Of a DNA stretch of 64,000 bases, positions 25,223 through 34,199 are shown piece by piece. The stretch lies in NCBI RefSeq assembly GCF_021023085.1, contig NZ_PGCK01000004.1:124001-188000 (forward strand), written 5' to 3'. The position numbers were made by a program, and so were the translations under genes. The first letter of the stretch is position 1; each line of letters opens with the position of its first letter. This stretch comes from Methanooceanicella nereidis (lineage in GTDB: Archaea > Halobacteriota > Methanocellia > Methanocellales > Methanocellaceae). Under the pieces are notes generated by a model. The model had not been told where the DNA came from and made no database searches. It saw nothing but the letters and a program-made list of their open reading frames with translations.

Positions 25223-26074
25223 TCAGGCCACGACATACACTCTTCTTTTTTCTTCTTCGCTGTCCGCAGCGATCTCCATGAACTTTTTGTATTCCTCGAT
25301 CGGCCCCGGGTAATCCACTGACAGCGCTTTGCCCGGACATACCCTTACGCACTGGTAGCATCTCATCCCGCCTATGCATCTCCAGCTGAACTCCGGGAAT
25401 TTATCTCCGGTCGTTATGCTTTTTGTAGGGCATGACTTTTTGCAGCTTTCGCAGAACAGGCATAGTTCCGGGTTAAACTTTATCTTGCCCTCGACATGCT
25501 TTCTCATCTCTGCCACGGTGGATTTTCGGTCAGCTTCCCTGCGGTCTTCAAAGTATTTCGTGGAGCTTGCGAGCTTTTCAGGGTCAATGCTCCTGCCTGA
25601 ATTAAAGGCATCCAGGATCTTATCGGTGAACTCCTCGGCGATAGCCAGATCTTCGAAGTTCGGTCTTCCCGCGTTCTTTTTAATGCTCAGGCTCTGCGGG
25701 TAGCTGTCAGCCCCTTCTAACTTTAACCCTCCGAGTATGCCAAAGCCTTTTCTTCTAAGTGCACAGGCAGCATCATAAAGGCTGTCGCCCGCGGTAGTAC
25801 CGCCATAGGTGGTGAATACGAAAGTGCTCTCACCTTTGATATCCTTAAGGTCGTCTATAAGGTCCATTACCATGGGTGGGGGATATCCGAAAAATGTCGG
25901 GAACCCGATCCCCAGTATATCTATACCTTCGAAAGCTTCGGGGAAGTCCACGACGTCGCTAAGCGGCAGGCATATGGTATTTATTCCGGCCGAAGTCAGC
26001 CTGCCCATGATAGTGAAGGCCACGTTCTCCGTGTTACCTGTCTGTGAAAAATAAACGATACAAGCTTTGACCAT
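25223..26074 (-). CDS. EFR1-type flavodoxin-ferredoxin fusion
   Basis: 283 residues. Residues 1-165 form a flavodoxin-like domain with the FMN phosphate loop YFSQTGNTENVA and TTYGGTTAGDSL. The C-terminal part has two 4Fe-4S motifs, CLFCESCKKSCP near 210 and CIGGMRCYQCVRVCP near 240. The second has an odd CxxxxC spacing in place of CxxC at its start, seen also in other EFR1 proteins. Likely an electron-transfer protein joining a flavin and two clusters; partners unknown. It is a single gene with its own spacers. Confidence 0.85.
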   Translation of the reverse strand: MVKACIVYFSQTGNTENVAFTIMGRLTSAGINTICLPLSDVVDFPEAFEGIDILGIGFPTFFGYPPPMVMDLIDDLKDIKGESTFVFTTYGGTTAGDSLYDAACALRRKGFGILGGLKLEGADSYPQSLSIKKNAGRPNFEDLAIAEEFTDKILDAFNSGRSIDPEKLASSTKYFEDRREADRKSTVAEMRKHVEGKIKFNPELCLFCESCKKSCPTKSITTGDKFPEFSWRCIGGMRCYQCVRVCPGKALSVDYPGPIEEYKKFMEIAADSEEEKRRVYVVA

Positions 26075-26454
26075 GTTGTTACCTCTAAGCTAATATGCAT
26101 AAAGCTATGTAAATTTTCTCTGCACGCAGAAAATTGGCCGGATAATACGTCAAGAATTCATATCAGTGCTATGTACATATATGTACAATATACTATAAAA
26201 TTCGAAGATGCTTTTCATATGGAATAAATTAAATTTAGGGCGTTTTATACCGATAGTAAGAATATTTAAGGGGTTGCGAACATACAATAAGTATTTATTG
26301 GTTAATTTTTGAAAATATGGCATTAAATTGGCATTATTCGGCTAGATTGTAAAGGGCTACGAAACTCTTATATCTTATAACCTATAACGTTGAGACGAAA
26401 TTAAGTTAGCTTGCGGGATTTGGACGGTCCCGCCTTATAAAGAGGAACGATAGT
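26075..26454. promoter_or_regulatory. Promoter and leader of pycBA, with hairpin
   Basis: AT-rich spacer of 380 bases. A TATA-like CTTATATCTTATAA lies near 26367-26380. Between it and ATG 26455 the leader forms a stem GCGGGA/TCCCGC (26413-26418 with 26428-26433). AGAGGA immediately before the start (26441-26446) is the ribosome binding site. The hairpin could influence access to it; that is inference. Confidence 0.4.
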
Positions 26455-28209
26455 ATGGTAAGAATAACGGACACGATCCTAAGAGACGCTCATCAGTCGC
26501 TGGCGGCGACGAGGATGAGGACGGAGGACATGCTCCCTATAGTTGAAAAGCTCGACCAGGTGGGATTCTACTCGCTGGAGGCGTGGGGAGGAGCGACATT
26601 TGACTCCTGTATCAGGTACCTGAACGAGGACCCGTGGGAAAGGCTCAGGATGATAAAGGGAGCTGCTAAGAACACTCCGATACAGATGCTCCTGAGAGGC
26701 CAGAACCTCGTGGGCTACAGGCACTATTCCGACGACGTCGTCGAGAAGTTCGTCACTCTCGCGGCAAAGAACGGCATAGACATTTTCAGGGTATTCGACG
26801 CGGTGAACGATATCAGGAACATGGAGAAGTCCATAAAGGTGGCAAAAAGAGAAGGCAAACACGTCCAGGGTACTATATGCTATACTATCAGTCCGGTCCA
26901 CACTAACGATACATTCGTAGAGATGGCAAAAGAGCTTGCTGCGCTGGAATGCGACTCCATATGCGTCAAGGATATGGCAGGGCTTATTATGCCGCAGGAA
27001 TCCTACGAGCTCGTATCCAGGCTGAAGAAAGAGGTCGCCATACCTGTCGACCTTCACTGCCACTGCACCAACGGGATAGCGCCGATGAGCTATTATGCGG
27101 CGGCGCAGGCAGGAGTGGACATACTCGACACGGCCATATCGCCGTTCAGCTTCGGAACTTCACAGCCTGCCACTGAGTCCGTGGTCGGCGCTTTCATGAA
27201 TACCCCGTACGACACGGGTCTCGATCTAAAACTACTGGCGGAGATAGCCGAGTACTTCTATAAGATAAAGGAGAAGTATGCAGGCGTCATCGACCCGATA
27301 GCCGAAAGGATCGACGTTAACGTTCTTGTATACCAGATACCGGGAGGCATGCTGTCAAACCTCGTCTCCCAGCTAAAGCAGCAGAACAAGATGGATAAGT
27401 ATGGTGACGTGTTAAAAGAGGTGCCTGAAGTAAGGCGCGAGCTGGGCTATCCGCCCCTTGTGACGCCTACGAGCCAGATCGTGGGCACCCAGGCAGTCCT
27501 CAATGTAGTCCTGGGAGAGCGCTACAAGGTAGTCCCGAAAGAAGTAAAGGACTATGTAAAAGGGTTCTATGGAAGGAGCCCGGCACCTATAGACCCCGCG
27601 GTCCAGAAGAAGATCATCGGGGAAGAGCAGCCCATAACCGAAAGGCCAGCAGACCTGTTACCGCCTGAGATGGAAGAGGTAATAAAGAAGGTCAACGAGC
27701 TCGGCCTTAAGGAAGTAAAGGAAGAGGACTACGTGACCTATGCGCTTTACCCGCAGGTCGCCGAAAAGTTCCTGAAGGGAGAAATAAAGCCTGAAGAAAT
27801 ACCGCAGAAATCCGCCGCAGCCCCTGTAAAGTCAAAGCTCGGGGCGAACGCCCGCAAGTTCCTGGTGGAGCTTGACGGGAAGGTAATGGAGATGCGTATC
27901 GAGGCCATAGGAGGCCCGGCAGGAGCAGGGCTGCCGTTAGACATTCCCGCCTCCGCGCCCGCTGCACAGATAGAGGAAGAGCCGGCCGGGGACGTGGACG
28001 GAGCTGTTACGAGCCCGATGCAGGGCACTATCCTGAAGGTCAACGTCAAGGTGGGCGACTCGGTAAAGAAGGGCGACGTTGTAGCTGTTCTCGAGGCAAT
28101 GAAGATGGAGAACGACATAGTGGCTCACAGCTCAGGCGTAGTAAAATCGGTATACATGCAGAAGGGTAAGAACGTAGACGCCAATGCGGTCCTCGCAGTC
28201 ATAGAGTGA
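26455..28209 (+). CDS. pycB: Pyruvate carboxylase subunit B (carboxyltransferase + biotin carrier)
   Basis: Transfers CO2 from biotin to pyruvate, giving oxaloacetate for biosynthesis. 584 residues: the HMGL-like TIM barrel begins ITDTILRDAHQSLAATRMRT and includes the metal-binding DLHCHCTNG segment and the catalytic lysine in SICVKDMAG. The conserved carboxylase domain lies at about 290-440. A Pro/Ala linker leads to the C-terminal biotinyl domain with the acceptor lysine in EAMKMEND near 548. Length is normal for archaeal PycB. Followed 16 bases later by the pycA-birA fusion, so the operon supplies both halves and the ligase that biotinylates this subunit. Confidence 0.96.
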   Translation: MVRITDTILRDAHQSLAATRMRTEDMLPIVEKLDQVGFYSLEAWGGATFDSCIRYLNEDPWERLRMIKGAAKNTPIQMLLRGQNLVGYRHYSDDVVEKFVTLAAKNGIDIFRVFDAVNDIRNMEKSIKVAKREGKHVQGTICYTISPVHTNDTFVEMAKELAALECDSICVKDMAGLIMPQESYELVSRLKKEVAIPVDLHCHCTNGIAPMSYYAAAQAGVDILDTAISPFSFGTSQPATESVVGAFMNTPYDTGLDLKLLAEIAEYFYKIKEKYAGVIDPIAERIDVNVLVYQIPGGMLSNLVSQLKQQNKMDKYGDVLKEVPEVRRELGYPPLVTPTSQIVGTQAVLNVVLGERYKVVPKEVKDYVKGFYGRSPAPIDPAVQKKIIGEEQPITERPADLLPPEMEEVIKKVNELGLKEVKEEDYVTYALYPQVAEKFLKGEIKPEEIPQKSAAAPVKSKLGANARKFLVELDGKVMEMRIEAIGGPAGAGLPLDIPASAPAAQIEEEPAGDVDGAVTSPMQGTILKVNVKVGDSVKKGDVVAVLEAMKMENDIVAHSSGVVKSVYMQKGKNVDANAVLAVIE

Positions 28210-28225
28210 ACCCTGGAGAGGGAAG

Positions 28226-30379
28226 ATGTTCAACAAGATAATGATAGCCAACCGGGGCGAGATCGCGCTCCGGGTGATCAGAGCATGTAAAGAGCTGGGC
28301 ATATCCACTGTCTCAGTATATTCTGAGGCTGACGATAAGTCGCTCCATGTAAAGTATGCTGACGAGGCATACTGCATAGGCCCGCCTCCGGCAAAGAGCA
28401 GCTATCTTAACGTGGAGGAGCTGCTGGAAGTGGCGCAGGATTCGGGCTGCGACGCAGTACACCCCGGCTATGGGTTTTTATCGGAGAACGCGCAGTTCGT
28501 GGATTCTGTGCGAAAGGCTGGTATAGAGTTCATAGGCCCCTCGGCCAGCGTCATAAAAAAGCTGGGAGATAAGACCGTCGCAAGAAGCACTATGAAGAAG
28601 GCGGGACTTCCGCTCATACCGGGTTCCCCGTCCACCTTAAAGAGCGAGAGCGAGGCAATAGACCTGGCCAACCAGTTCGGTTACCCTTGCATAATCAAGG
28701 CATCCGGCGGAGGAGGAGGCAGGGGCATGAGGCTGGTCTTCTCCGACGACGACGTGCCTGACGCGTTCAACAGCGCAAAGAGAGAGGCCGAGGCGTTCTT
28801 TAGCAATCCTGACGTTTATTTGGAAAAATATCTTGAGGAGCCAAGGCACATAGAGTTCCAGATCCTCGCGGATAAGAACGGCAACGTAGTCCATCTCGGC
28901 GAGAGGGACTGCTCCATACAGCGCCGCCACCAGAAACTCCTGGAAGAGGCCCCGTCACCGAGAATGACCCAGGTGTTGAGAGAGACCATGGGTAACGCTG
29001 CGATCCAGGGAGCTAAGGCCGTTAAGTACGAGAATGCGGGAACGTTTGAATTCCTTCTCGACAAATACGGCAACTTCTATTTCATGGAGGTCAACACCCG
29101 TATCCAGGTGGAACACCCCGTAACAGAGATGGTCACGGGCGTGGACCTCGTAAAGGAGCAGATAAGGATAGCATCGGGAGAGGAGCTTCCGTTCAGGCAG
29201 AGCGACATCAAGATCAGCGGACACTCCATAGAATGCCGTATAAACGCCGAGGACCCGCAGGAGAACTTCTTCCCGTCGCCGGGAAAGATAACGACCTATA
29301 ACCTGCCGGGAGGCCCGGGAGTCCGCGTGGACGGCATATCATACCAGGGATACGAGATACCGCCATATTATGACTCGATGGTCGCGAAGCTCATCGTGTG
29401 GGACCCGACCAGGTCTGGCGCCATCAACCGTATGCGCAGGGCTCTTGACGAGTACACGATAGATGGCGTAAAGACGACCATACCGTTCCATAAGATGATC
29501 CTGTTCAACGCCTACTTCAGGAAAGGCGAATATAGCACTAATTTCATTCCGAAGCGTATCCTTAACGAGGATAAGCTGATCCCGAAGGAGATAAAGAAAG
29601 GCCTGAAGACAAAGCTGTTAGGGCAGAAAATGCACTACTTCGAAGAGGTTGCATCCACTAATAAGATCGCGAAAGAGATGGCAGCCTCGGGCGCAGAGGA
29701 AGGCACTATCGTGCTCGCCGAGACCCAGAGCGGAGGCATCAAAGGCCGTATAGGCAGGGAATGGATATCGCCGTTCGGAGGCGTGTGCTTCTCCGTCATA
29801 CTGAGGCCGAAAGTCTCGCCAAGGCATGCCTCGAAGATAAGCCTGGCCGCGGCCACAGCAGTATGCAAGACTATCAGAGACCTTTACGGCCTGGACGCCA
29901 AGATCAACTGGCCTAACGATGTCCTCCTGCATGGCAAGAAAGTGAGCGGCATACTCACCGATATGGCGATGGACGTTAACTCGATAAAGTACATCGTGCT
30001 CGGGTTCGGCGTCAACGTGAACGTGGAGATGCTATCGTTCCCGACCAAGATACAGAAGACTGCCACGTCGATAAAAGAGGAACTGGGTAAGACCGTCTTA
30101 AGGCGTGAGTTCATAGACGCGCTTCTCCTGGAGTTCGAGAGGCAGTACACGAATTTCGTCAACGAGCAGTACGACGTTATACTCGGCGAGTACAAATCCC
30201 TGACGTACCCGTTCGGAGGCAGAGTCATCGTCAAGGACCAGGATAACCTCTACGAGGGTACTGCCATCGACATCAATGATGACGGCGCTTTCATAATGAA
30301 GGCTAAGGACGGCTCTTTAATGACGTTCTTCACGGGCGACGTTTACGACCGTCCGGAAGAGGCCATAAAGAAGGCTTAA
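28226..30379 (+). CDS. pycA: Pyruvate carboxylase subunit A fused to biotin-protein ligase
   Basis: 717 residues, about 220 longer than a normal PycA. Residues 1-460 are biotin carboxylase: MIANRGEIALRVIRACKELG, ATP-grasp loop GGGGGRGMRLV near 162, HIEFQILAD, GERDCSIQRRHQKLLEEAPS, and the catalytic MEVNTRIQVEHPVTE. Residues from about 465 match BirA-type ligases: FEEVASTNKIAKEMA, GRIGREW near 506 (biotinyl-AMP loop), NWPNDVLLHGKKVSGILTD near 560, and a small C-terminal beta domain. No DNA-binding domain, so it is a ligase without repressor function. The frame is continuous across the junction. The ligase would modify the PycB subunit encoded directly upstream. Confidence 0.95.
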   Translation: MFNKIMIANRGEIALRVIRACKELGISTVSVYSEADDKSLHVKYADEAYCIGPPPAKSSYLNVEELLEVAQDSGCDAVHPGYGFLSENAQFVDSVRKAGIEFIGPSASVIKKLGDKTVARSTMKKAGLPLIPGSPSTLKSESEAIDLANQFGYPCIIKASGGGGGRGMRLVFSDDDVPDAFNSAKREAEAFFSNPDVYLEKYLEEPRHIEFQILADKNGNVVHLGERDCSIQRRHQKLLEEAPSPRMTQVLRETMGNAAIQGAKAVKYENAGTFEFLLDKYGNFYFMEVNTRIQVEHPVTEMVTGVDLVKEQIRIASGEELPFRQSDIKISGHSIECRINAEDPQENFFPSPGKITTYNLPGGPGVRVDGISYQGYEIPPYYDSMVAKLIVWDPTRSGAINRMRRALDEYTIDGVKTTIPFHKMILFNAYFRKGEYSTNFIPKRILNEDKLIPKEIKKGLKTKLLGQKMHYFEEVASTNKIAKEMAASGAEEGTIVLAETQSGGIKGRIGREWISPFGGVCFSVILRPKVSPRHASKISLAAATAVCKTIRDLYGLDAKINWPNDVLLHGKKVSGILTDMAMDVNSIKYIVLGFGVNVNVEMLSFPTKIQKTATSIKEELGKTVLRREFIDALLLEFERQYTNFVNEQYDVILGEYKSLTYPFGGRVIVKDQDNLYEGTAIDINDDGAFIMKAKDGSLMTFFTGDVYDRPEEAIKKA

Positions 30380-30386
30380 GTTTTTT

Positions 30387-30418
30387 ACGGGGTATTATCC
30401 CCGTTACATATTATTTTT
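30387..30418 (+). terminator. Terminator of pycBA
   Basis: Stem ACGGGG/CCCCGT (30387-30392 with 30399-30404), loop TATTAT, followed by a T-rich stretch, eight bases after the pycA stop. Confidence 0.6.
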
Positions 30419-30499
30419 TACAAATGTTTCAACACACAGATTTAAAGCCTTAAAAGAAGAAACCGTTTAAAAGCTTGCTTAATATTTTAAAAAGAACGG

Positions 30500-30523
30500 T
30501 AACAAGCATTTAACTGCTTGTTA
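30500..30523. terminator. Nine-pair hairpin between convergent genes
   Basis: TAACAAGCA (30500-30508) pairs perfectly with TGCTTGTTA (30515-30523). It lies 29 bases beyond the stop of the minus-strand gene ending at 30552 and may terminate it. Confidence 0.45.
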
Positions 30524-30551
30524 TGCCAGCCATTTGGACATAAAACAGCTA

Positions 30552-31172
30552 TTAAAGTATCTGCTTCAGGAAGCCCAGCCAGCTCTGCGCATCCTCTATC
30601 CTGCGCCTGTTGGCTGTGTGCTTTATTGTACAGTAGTCCTTTTCGCCTAAAACCGACTTGAGGTCAAGAATGGCGCGCATAAGTCCTGCCGCCTCCCTGA
30701 ATATCTCCCTGGCTTCTTCGACCGTCAGCTTGTTATTATGCAGTATCTCTTCGTCGGCTTTAACGTGAGCTTTCAGCTTCCATATCAATTTTCTGACCTG
30801 CTCTTTTTCCTCCTCGGTCAGGCATTCTTTTTCAAGGAGGTCCCATACTATGTCATGCAAGGGGATTTTCTTATGGTCGATCTCAAACTCTTCAGGCGTC
30901 ATTACGCCTACCCATACAAGAAGGCGATGCAGCTTAAGCTCAAGCTGCCTTCTCTCGTCCGGGGTGATAAATCGCTTTCCCGGAGGCGGCTGGCTGAACT
31001 CTCCCTCCGGCGTGATCTCGCCGCGATACATCTCCTGAGGGCTCGGGATGTATCTTTTTCTGCCATACTCCTTTTTCATCTTCTTGACGTCTTTCAGGAC
31101 ATCGCGCGGATTAGTGCCCTTTATCGCCCTCTGAGATTCCTCGTTTAAAGCTGCCAGTAGCATCGTCACCAT
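30552..31172 (-). CDS. Conserved archaeal protein, DUF5788-like
   Basis: 206 residues, soluble, strongly charged and mostly helical. Distinct blocks: an N-terminal helix, a Pro-rich PPPGKRFITPDERRQLELKL region, LVWVGVMTPEEFEIDHKKIP, an acidic helix LTEEEKEQVRKLIWKLKAHV, and a C-terminal KHTANRRRIEDAQSWLGFLK. The pattern resembles DUF5788 proteins of haloarchaea and methanogens; that name is from memory. No catalytic motif seen. Function unknown. Confidence 0.6.
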   Translation of the reverse strand: MVTMLLAALNEESQRAIKGTNPRDVLKDVKKMKKEYGRKRYIPSPQEMYRGEITPEGEFSQPPPGKRFITPDERRQLELKLHRLLVWVGVMTPEEFEIDHKKIPLHDIVWDLLEKECLTEEEKEQVRKLIWKLKAHVKADEEILHNNKLTVEEAREIFREAAGLMRAILDLKSVLGEKDYCTIKHTANRRRIEDAQSWLGFLKQIL

Positions 31173-31296
31173 CCTGTATGAACGATTCTTAAGTATGTAT
31201 GGTTAACACTATATGTAATCTTTTTTGTAGACTACAAAGATAAAAAAATAAGGAGGAGAACAGGGTTCTCATTAGATATATCTTGAAATTATCGAG

Positions 31297-31434
31297 CTAT
31301 TTTAATTTCTTTTCCAGTTTTTTTAGCTTCTTTTTAGCAGAGTCGCTTCCCGACGCCGCGAGCTTTGACAGTTCTTCGGCTTTGGCCTTAGCCTCTTTCT
31401 GCTTTCTCTCCATTTGCTTCTTGCTCATCGTCAA
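31297..31434 (-). CDS. Lys/Ala-rich 45-aa protein
   Basis: Short highly charged protein. The frame from ATG 31428 has 43 codons, but the TTG at 31434 is better placed relative to GGTGAT (31444-31439), making 45. Sequence elements: KKQMERKQKEAKAKAEELSK, a short ASGSDS turn, and KKKLKKLEKKLK. This predicts two amphipathic basic helices. It may bind nucleic acid or ribosomes by charge alone; that is a guess. No family recognised. Confidence 0.5.
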   Translation of the reverse strand: MTMSKKQMERKQKEAKAKAEELSKLAASGSDSAKKKLKKLEKKLK

Positions 31435-31601
31435 ATGATATCACCTGAACAGGCCTATTCAATGACCTTATCTATATATTTTCAGTATAGATGAATGTTT
31501 ATTTAGGTTGTGGTCGCGGGCGGGCTCAAATATTATGGCATTTTTTAGTACCGATGAATAAAATGCCGGCGCGTCACTTGAATAAGATGTTGATAATACC
31601 G

Positions 31602-33152
31602 CTAACCCTCAGGGCCGGGAGGGTTTTCATTATTCCGTCTCGACTTTATTCTCTTTTGAAGCTTTATGCCTACCAGGACATAGACCAGGGTAGCGCCGAT
31701 CGTCAGTATCGGATCGAACACCGGTACCGGCAATCCGAATGCTGTCTGCATTATGGCGTCCAGGTATGCTGTAAAGTTAAACGTGGCATGGAGGATGATA
31801 GCGATCGGAAGACCTAAAAAGAACCCGATATAAGCGTAGCCCCTTGTTTTGGTCCGCGCCTTCAGGTACCCTATGGTACCGCCTATGGCCGCCGTGAAAC
31901 AACCATGGGCGAGCGCGCAGAGGAAAGAGCGATACAGGATATTGTATGTCCACTCCGTCAGGCCCCCGACCGCCACAGGGCTGGCGTTCGAGGCAAAATA
32001 TAGCCAGTTCTCTACAGCGGCGAATCCCATGCCGACGGCGAACCCGTATAATATCCCGTCGAAGGTGTCGTCGAACTCGTGATGGCCGGCTATGATCAGC
32101 AGGCCCGTGCCTTTCGCGATCTCCTCGACGACCGGCGCCACGAAGACCGCCAGCAGGAAGGCTGACAGCCCTGCGCTCACCATCATCCCCGTGAAGAGCG
32201 AGAACGCGGTGTTAATGAAGAATGCGATAACAGTTGCAAGGATGCCCCACATGAACATCGATATGATGAACCTGAAAGGCTCGCGCTCATAGTAATCGGC
32301 AAGCCATCCGATAACAAGGAATATGATAGGCATGAACAGTGCTGCCATCCCGCCCACGATGAACACAAGTATCCCTATGTCAGCCCTTATATCAGTCAGG
32401 GCATACGCCAGTATCAGGAATACAAGGATGCCGCCGCCGACAAGCTCTACCGCCCAGAAGAACGGGTTGACTATGATATTCGCGATCTTCTCCGACAGCG
32501 GTCTCATCCCCGCGATCGGGATGAAAAGCGTCTTGAGCGTATATTCTCCGGGGCCCGCCACCTCTTCATGTTTTGTCTGGCTTGCCACAACATATACGCC
32601 GGCCATGACTATGATCAATATCCCGAAAAGAGTCCCCGCGGATATGACACCGAACACCGACAGAGTCTGTTTTAAGCTTTTTTCATATTGTACCCAGTTC
32701 TCCTCGACGGACACGACATTGCTCAGGTACTTTCCGTTCACCTTACCGATGACGCCGAACCTGTCCGTCTCCGTGGTCCTGCCCGCATATGAGAATTCCA
32801 CTGGATAGTTAAAAATCTTCATTTCACCGGGGCCCATGCTGCCCAGTTTTCCCAGCACTACCCATTTATCGTTTCGATAATACGCCAGATATACATCCAT
32901 ATAGGAGTTTTCCGGGTTTGTGACCGTCAGGGAAATATTCCTGTTCGCCTTCGCACCGTTAAAATCATAGATGTCGCTGGAGATCAATTCTACGACCAGC
33001 GTCCTTTTTGAAAAAGAATCGTTAGTGAATACCTGATCGAGGAAGCTGTCATCGGAGCCGTCAGCCTGGGACAGGCTGCTGGCGGGCAGTGCTCCCGTAA
33101 AGAGCAGCAACATGATAGCTATGGAAATGATCCGGGAATGATACCTCTGCAT
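31602..33152 (-). CDS. PrsW-family intramembrane protease with N-terminal ectodomain
   Basis: 516 residues. A signal peptide ([20 protein letters not shown]) is followed by an exported beta-rich domain of about 130 residues ([20 protein letters not shown]) and a membrane span near 165-185. The C-terminal two thirds form a multi-span PrsW (CPBP-related) domain with motifs [34 protein letters not shown] and LHATFNF, which supply the catalytic Glu and His residues. PrsW proteins do site-1 cleavage of regulatory membrane proteins in bacteria; the archaeal targets are unknown. The ectodomain is extra relative to the minimal family. Confidence 0.85.
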   Translation of the reverse strand: MQRYHSRIISIAIMLLLFTGALPASSLSQADGSDDSFLDQVFTNDSFSKRTLVVELISSDIYDFNGAKANRNISLTVTNPENSYMDVYLAYYRNDKWVVLGKLGSMGPGEMKIFNYPVEFSYAGRTTETDRFGVIGKVNGKYLSNVVSVEENWVQYEKSLKQTLSVFGVISAGTLFGILIIVMAGVYVVASQTKHEEVAGPGEYTLKTLFIPIAGMRPLSEKIANIIVNPFFWAVELVGGGILVFLILAYALTDIRADIGILVFIVGGMAALFMPIIFLVIGWLADYYEREPFRFIISMFMWGILATVIAFFINTAFSLFTGMMVSAGLSAFLLAVFVAPVVEEIAKGTGLLIIAGHHEFDDTFDGILYGFAVGMGFAAVENWLYFASNASPVAVGGLTEWTYNILYRSFLCALAHGCFTAAIGGTIGYLKARTKTRGYAYIGFFLGLPIAIILHATFNFTAYLDAIMQTAFGLPVPVFDPILTIGATLVYVLVGIKLQKRIKSRRNNENPPGPEG

Positions 33153-33209
33153 ATTATACTAATTTTCATTTATCTTTAGTGCATAAAATTGTTCCGCACG
33201 TAACTGCAC

Positions 33210-33225
33210 ATCGTATATATACGAT
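33210..33225. promoter_or_regulatory. Palindromic TATA element between divergent genes
   Basis: ATCGTATATATACGAT is a perfect 16-base palindrome in the 101-base gap between the divergent prsW-like (start 33152) and cyclophilin (start 33254) genes. As a TATA box it would sit about 30-45 bases upstream of each start, suitable for both directions. Confidence 0.5.
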
Positions 33226-33253
33226 GAGACTTCTTTTCATTCCTGGTGATAAC

Positions 33254-33685
33254 ATGAAGAAGGCGATAATAGAGACTGAAAAAGGCAACATAGAACTCGT
33301 TCTCTTTGATAAGGCCGCTCCTAACACCGTGGCCAACTTTGAAAAGCTGGCGAACTCGGGGTTCTACAACGGGCTTAAGTTCCACAGGGTGATCCCCAAC
33401 TTCGTCATACAGGGCGGATGCCCCAAAGGCAACGGTACCGGAGGCCCGGGATACACGATCAAGTGCGAGATTAACATGCATAAGCACGGCACAGGAGCCC
33501 TTTCCATGGCCCATGCCGGAAAGGACACGGGCGGAAGCCAGTTCTTCATCACACATTCCCCTCAGCCTCACCTTGACGGAGCGCACACCGTTTTCGGCAA
33601 GGTCGAGAAAGGCATGGATGTCGTCAACAAGATAAAGCAGGGCGACGTCATGAAAAATGTAAAGGTCTTCGAAGTTACTGAATAA
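33254..33685 (+). CDS. Cyclophilin-type peptidyl-prolyl isomerase
   Basis: Catalyses cis-trans isomerisation of proline bonds during folding. 143 residues: [40 protein letters not shown] (catalytic Arg in [13 protein letters not shown]), [20 protein letters not shown] and [17 protein letters not shown]. Compact bacterial-like form with no signal peptide, so cytoplasmic. The frame runs back to 33179, but that would place the TATA palindrome inside the gene. ATG 33254 with GGTGAT upstream (33245-33250) is the better start. Confidence 0.95.
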   Translation: MKKAIIETEKGNIELVLFDKAAPNTVANFEKLANSGFYNGLKFHRVIPNFVIQGGCPKGNGTGGPGYTIKCEINMHKHGTGALSMAHAGKDTGGSQFFITHSPQPHLDGAHTVFGKVEKGMDVVNKIKQGDVMKNVKVFEVTE

Positions 33686-33828
33686 TCACTTCAAAAACTA
33701 TTTTTTTCTTTTTTGTATAATTATTTAATCCTTAAGTGATAAATTACAATATATTTTTACACATTAGTATAAATTACTAACGATAATATAATAGCGCTTA
33801 AAAGAGATATCACCATAGGAAGATCATT

Positions 33829-34179
33829 ATGAAAATTACCAGAGAAGCCTATGAAATGGCTAAAGTCTCAGCGAAAGAGTCGGAGGTCCCGTTGATACTG
33901 ACCGGGGAGCGAGGCGTTATAATGGACATCATGATAAGCCCTTCGGAGGAGGAGTTCGATACTTCTGCCGGGATGCTGCCGAGTATGCTGCCGGCGGGAA
34001 TACGCAGGTATGGTAAGGTCTTAACAAAAAACGACCAGGATCTGGAGCCCGGATACAACCTGATCGAAAAGGACGGAGAATGGAAATTTGTCGACGAGAA
34101 CGGGGACGATATGGAGATCGAAATCGTCGAGGACGTCCCTAAAAGTCCCATGGACATGGACTTCATGAGCATTGAATGA
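33829..34179 (+). CDS. Conserved hypothetical acidic protein (116 aa)
   Basis: Soluble 116-residue protein starting MKITREAYEMAKVSAKESEV, with an ILTGERGVIMDIMI strand pair and a very acidic C-terminus (GDDMEIEIVEDVP). The beginning resembles the first helix-strand unit of JAB/MPN domains, but the metal-binding HxH...SxxD part is missing, so a catalytic JAB enzyme is unlikely. Twenty bases upstream of the alpha/beta hydrolase and probably cotranscribed. Function unknown. Confidence 0.6.
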   Translation: MKITREAYEMAKVSAKESEVPLILTGERGVIMDIMISPSEEEFDTSAGMLPSMLPAGIRRYGKVLTKNDQDLEPGYNLIEKDGEWKFVDENGDDMEIEIVEDVPKSPMDMDFMSIE

Positions 34180-34199
34180 CCTTATGACCGGATGATAAA

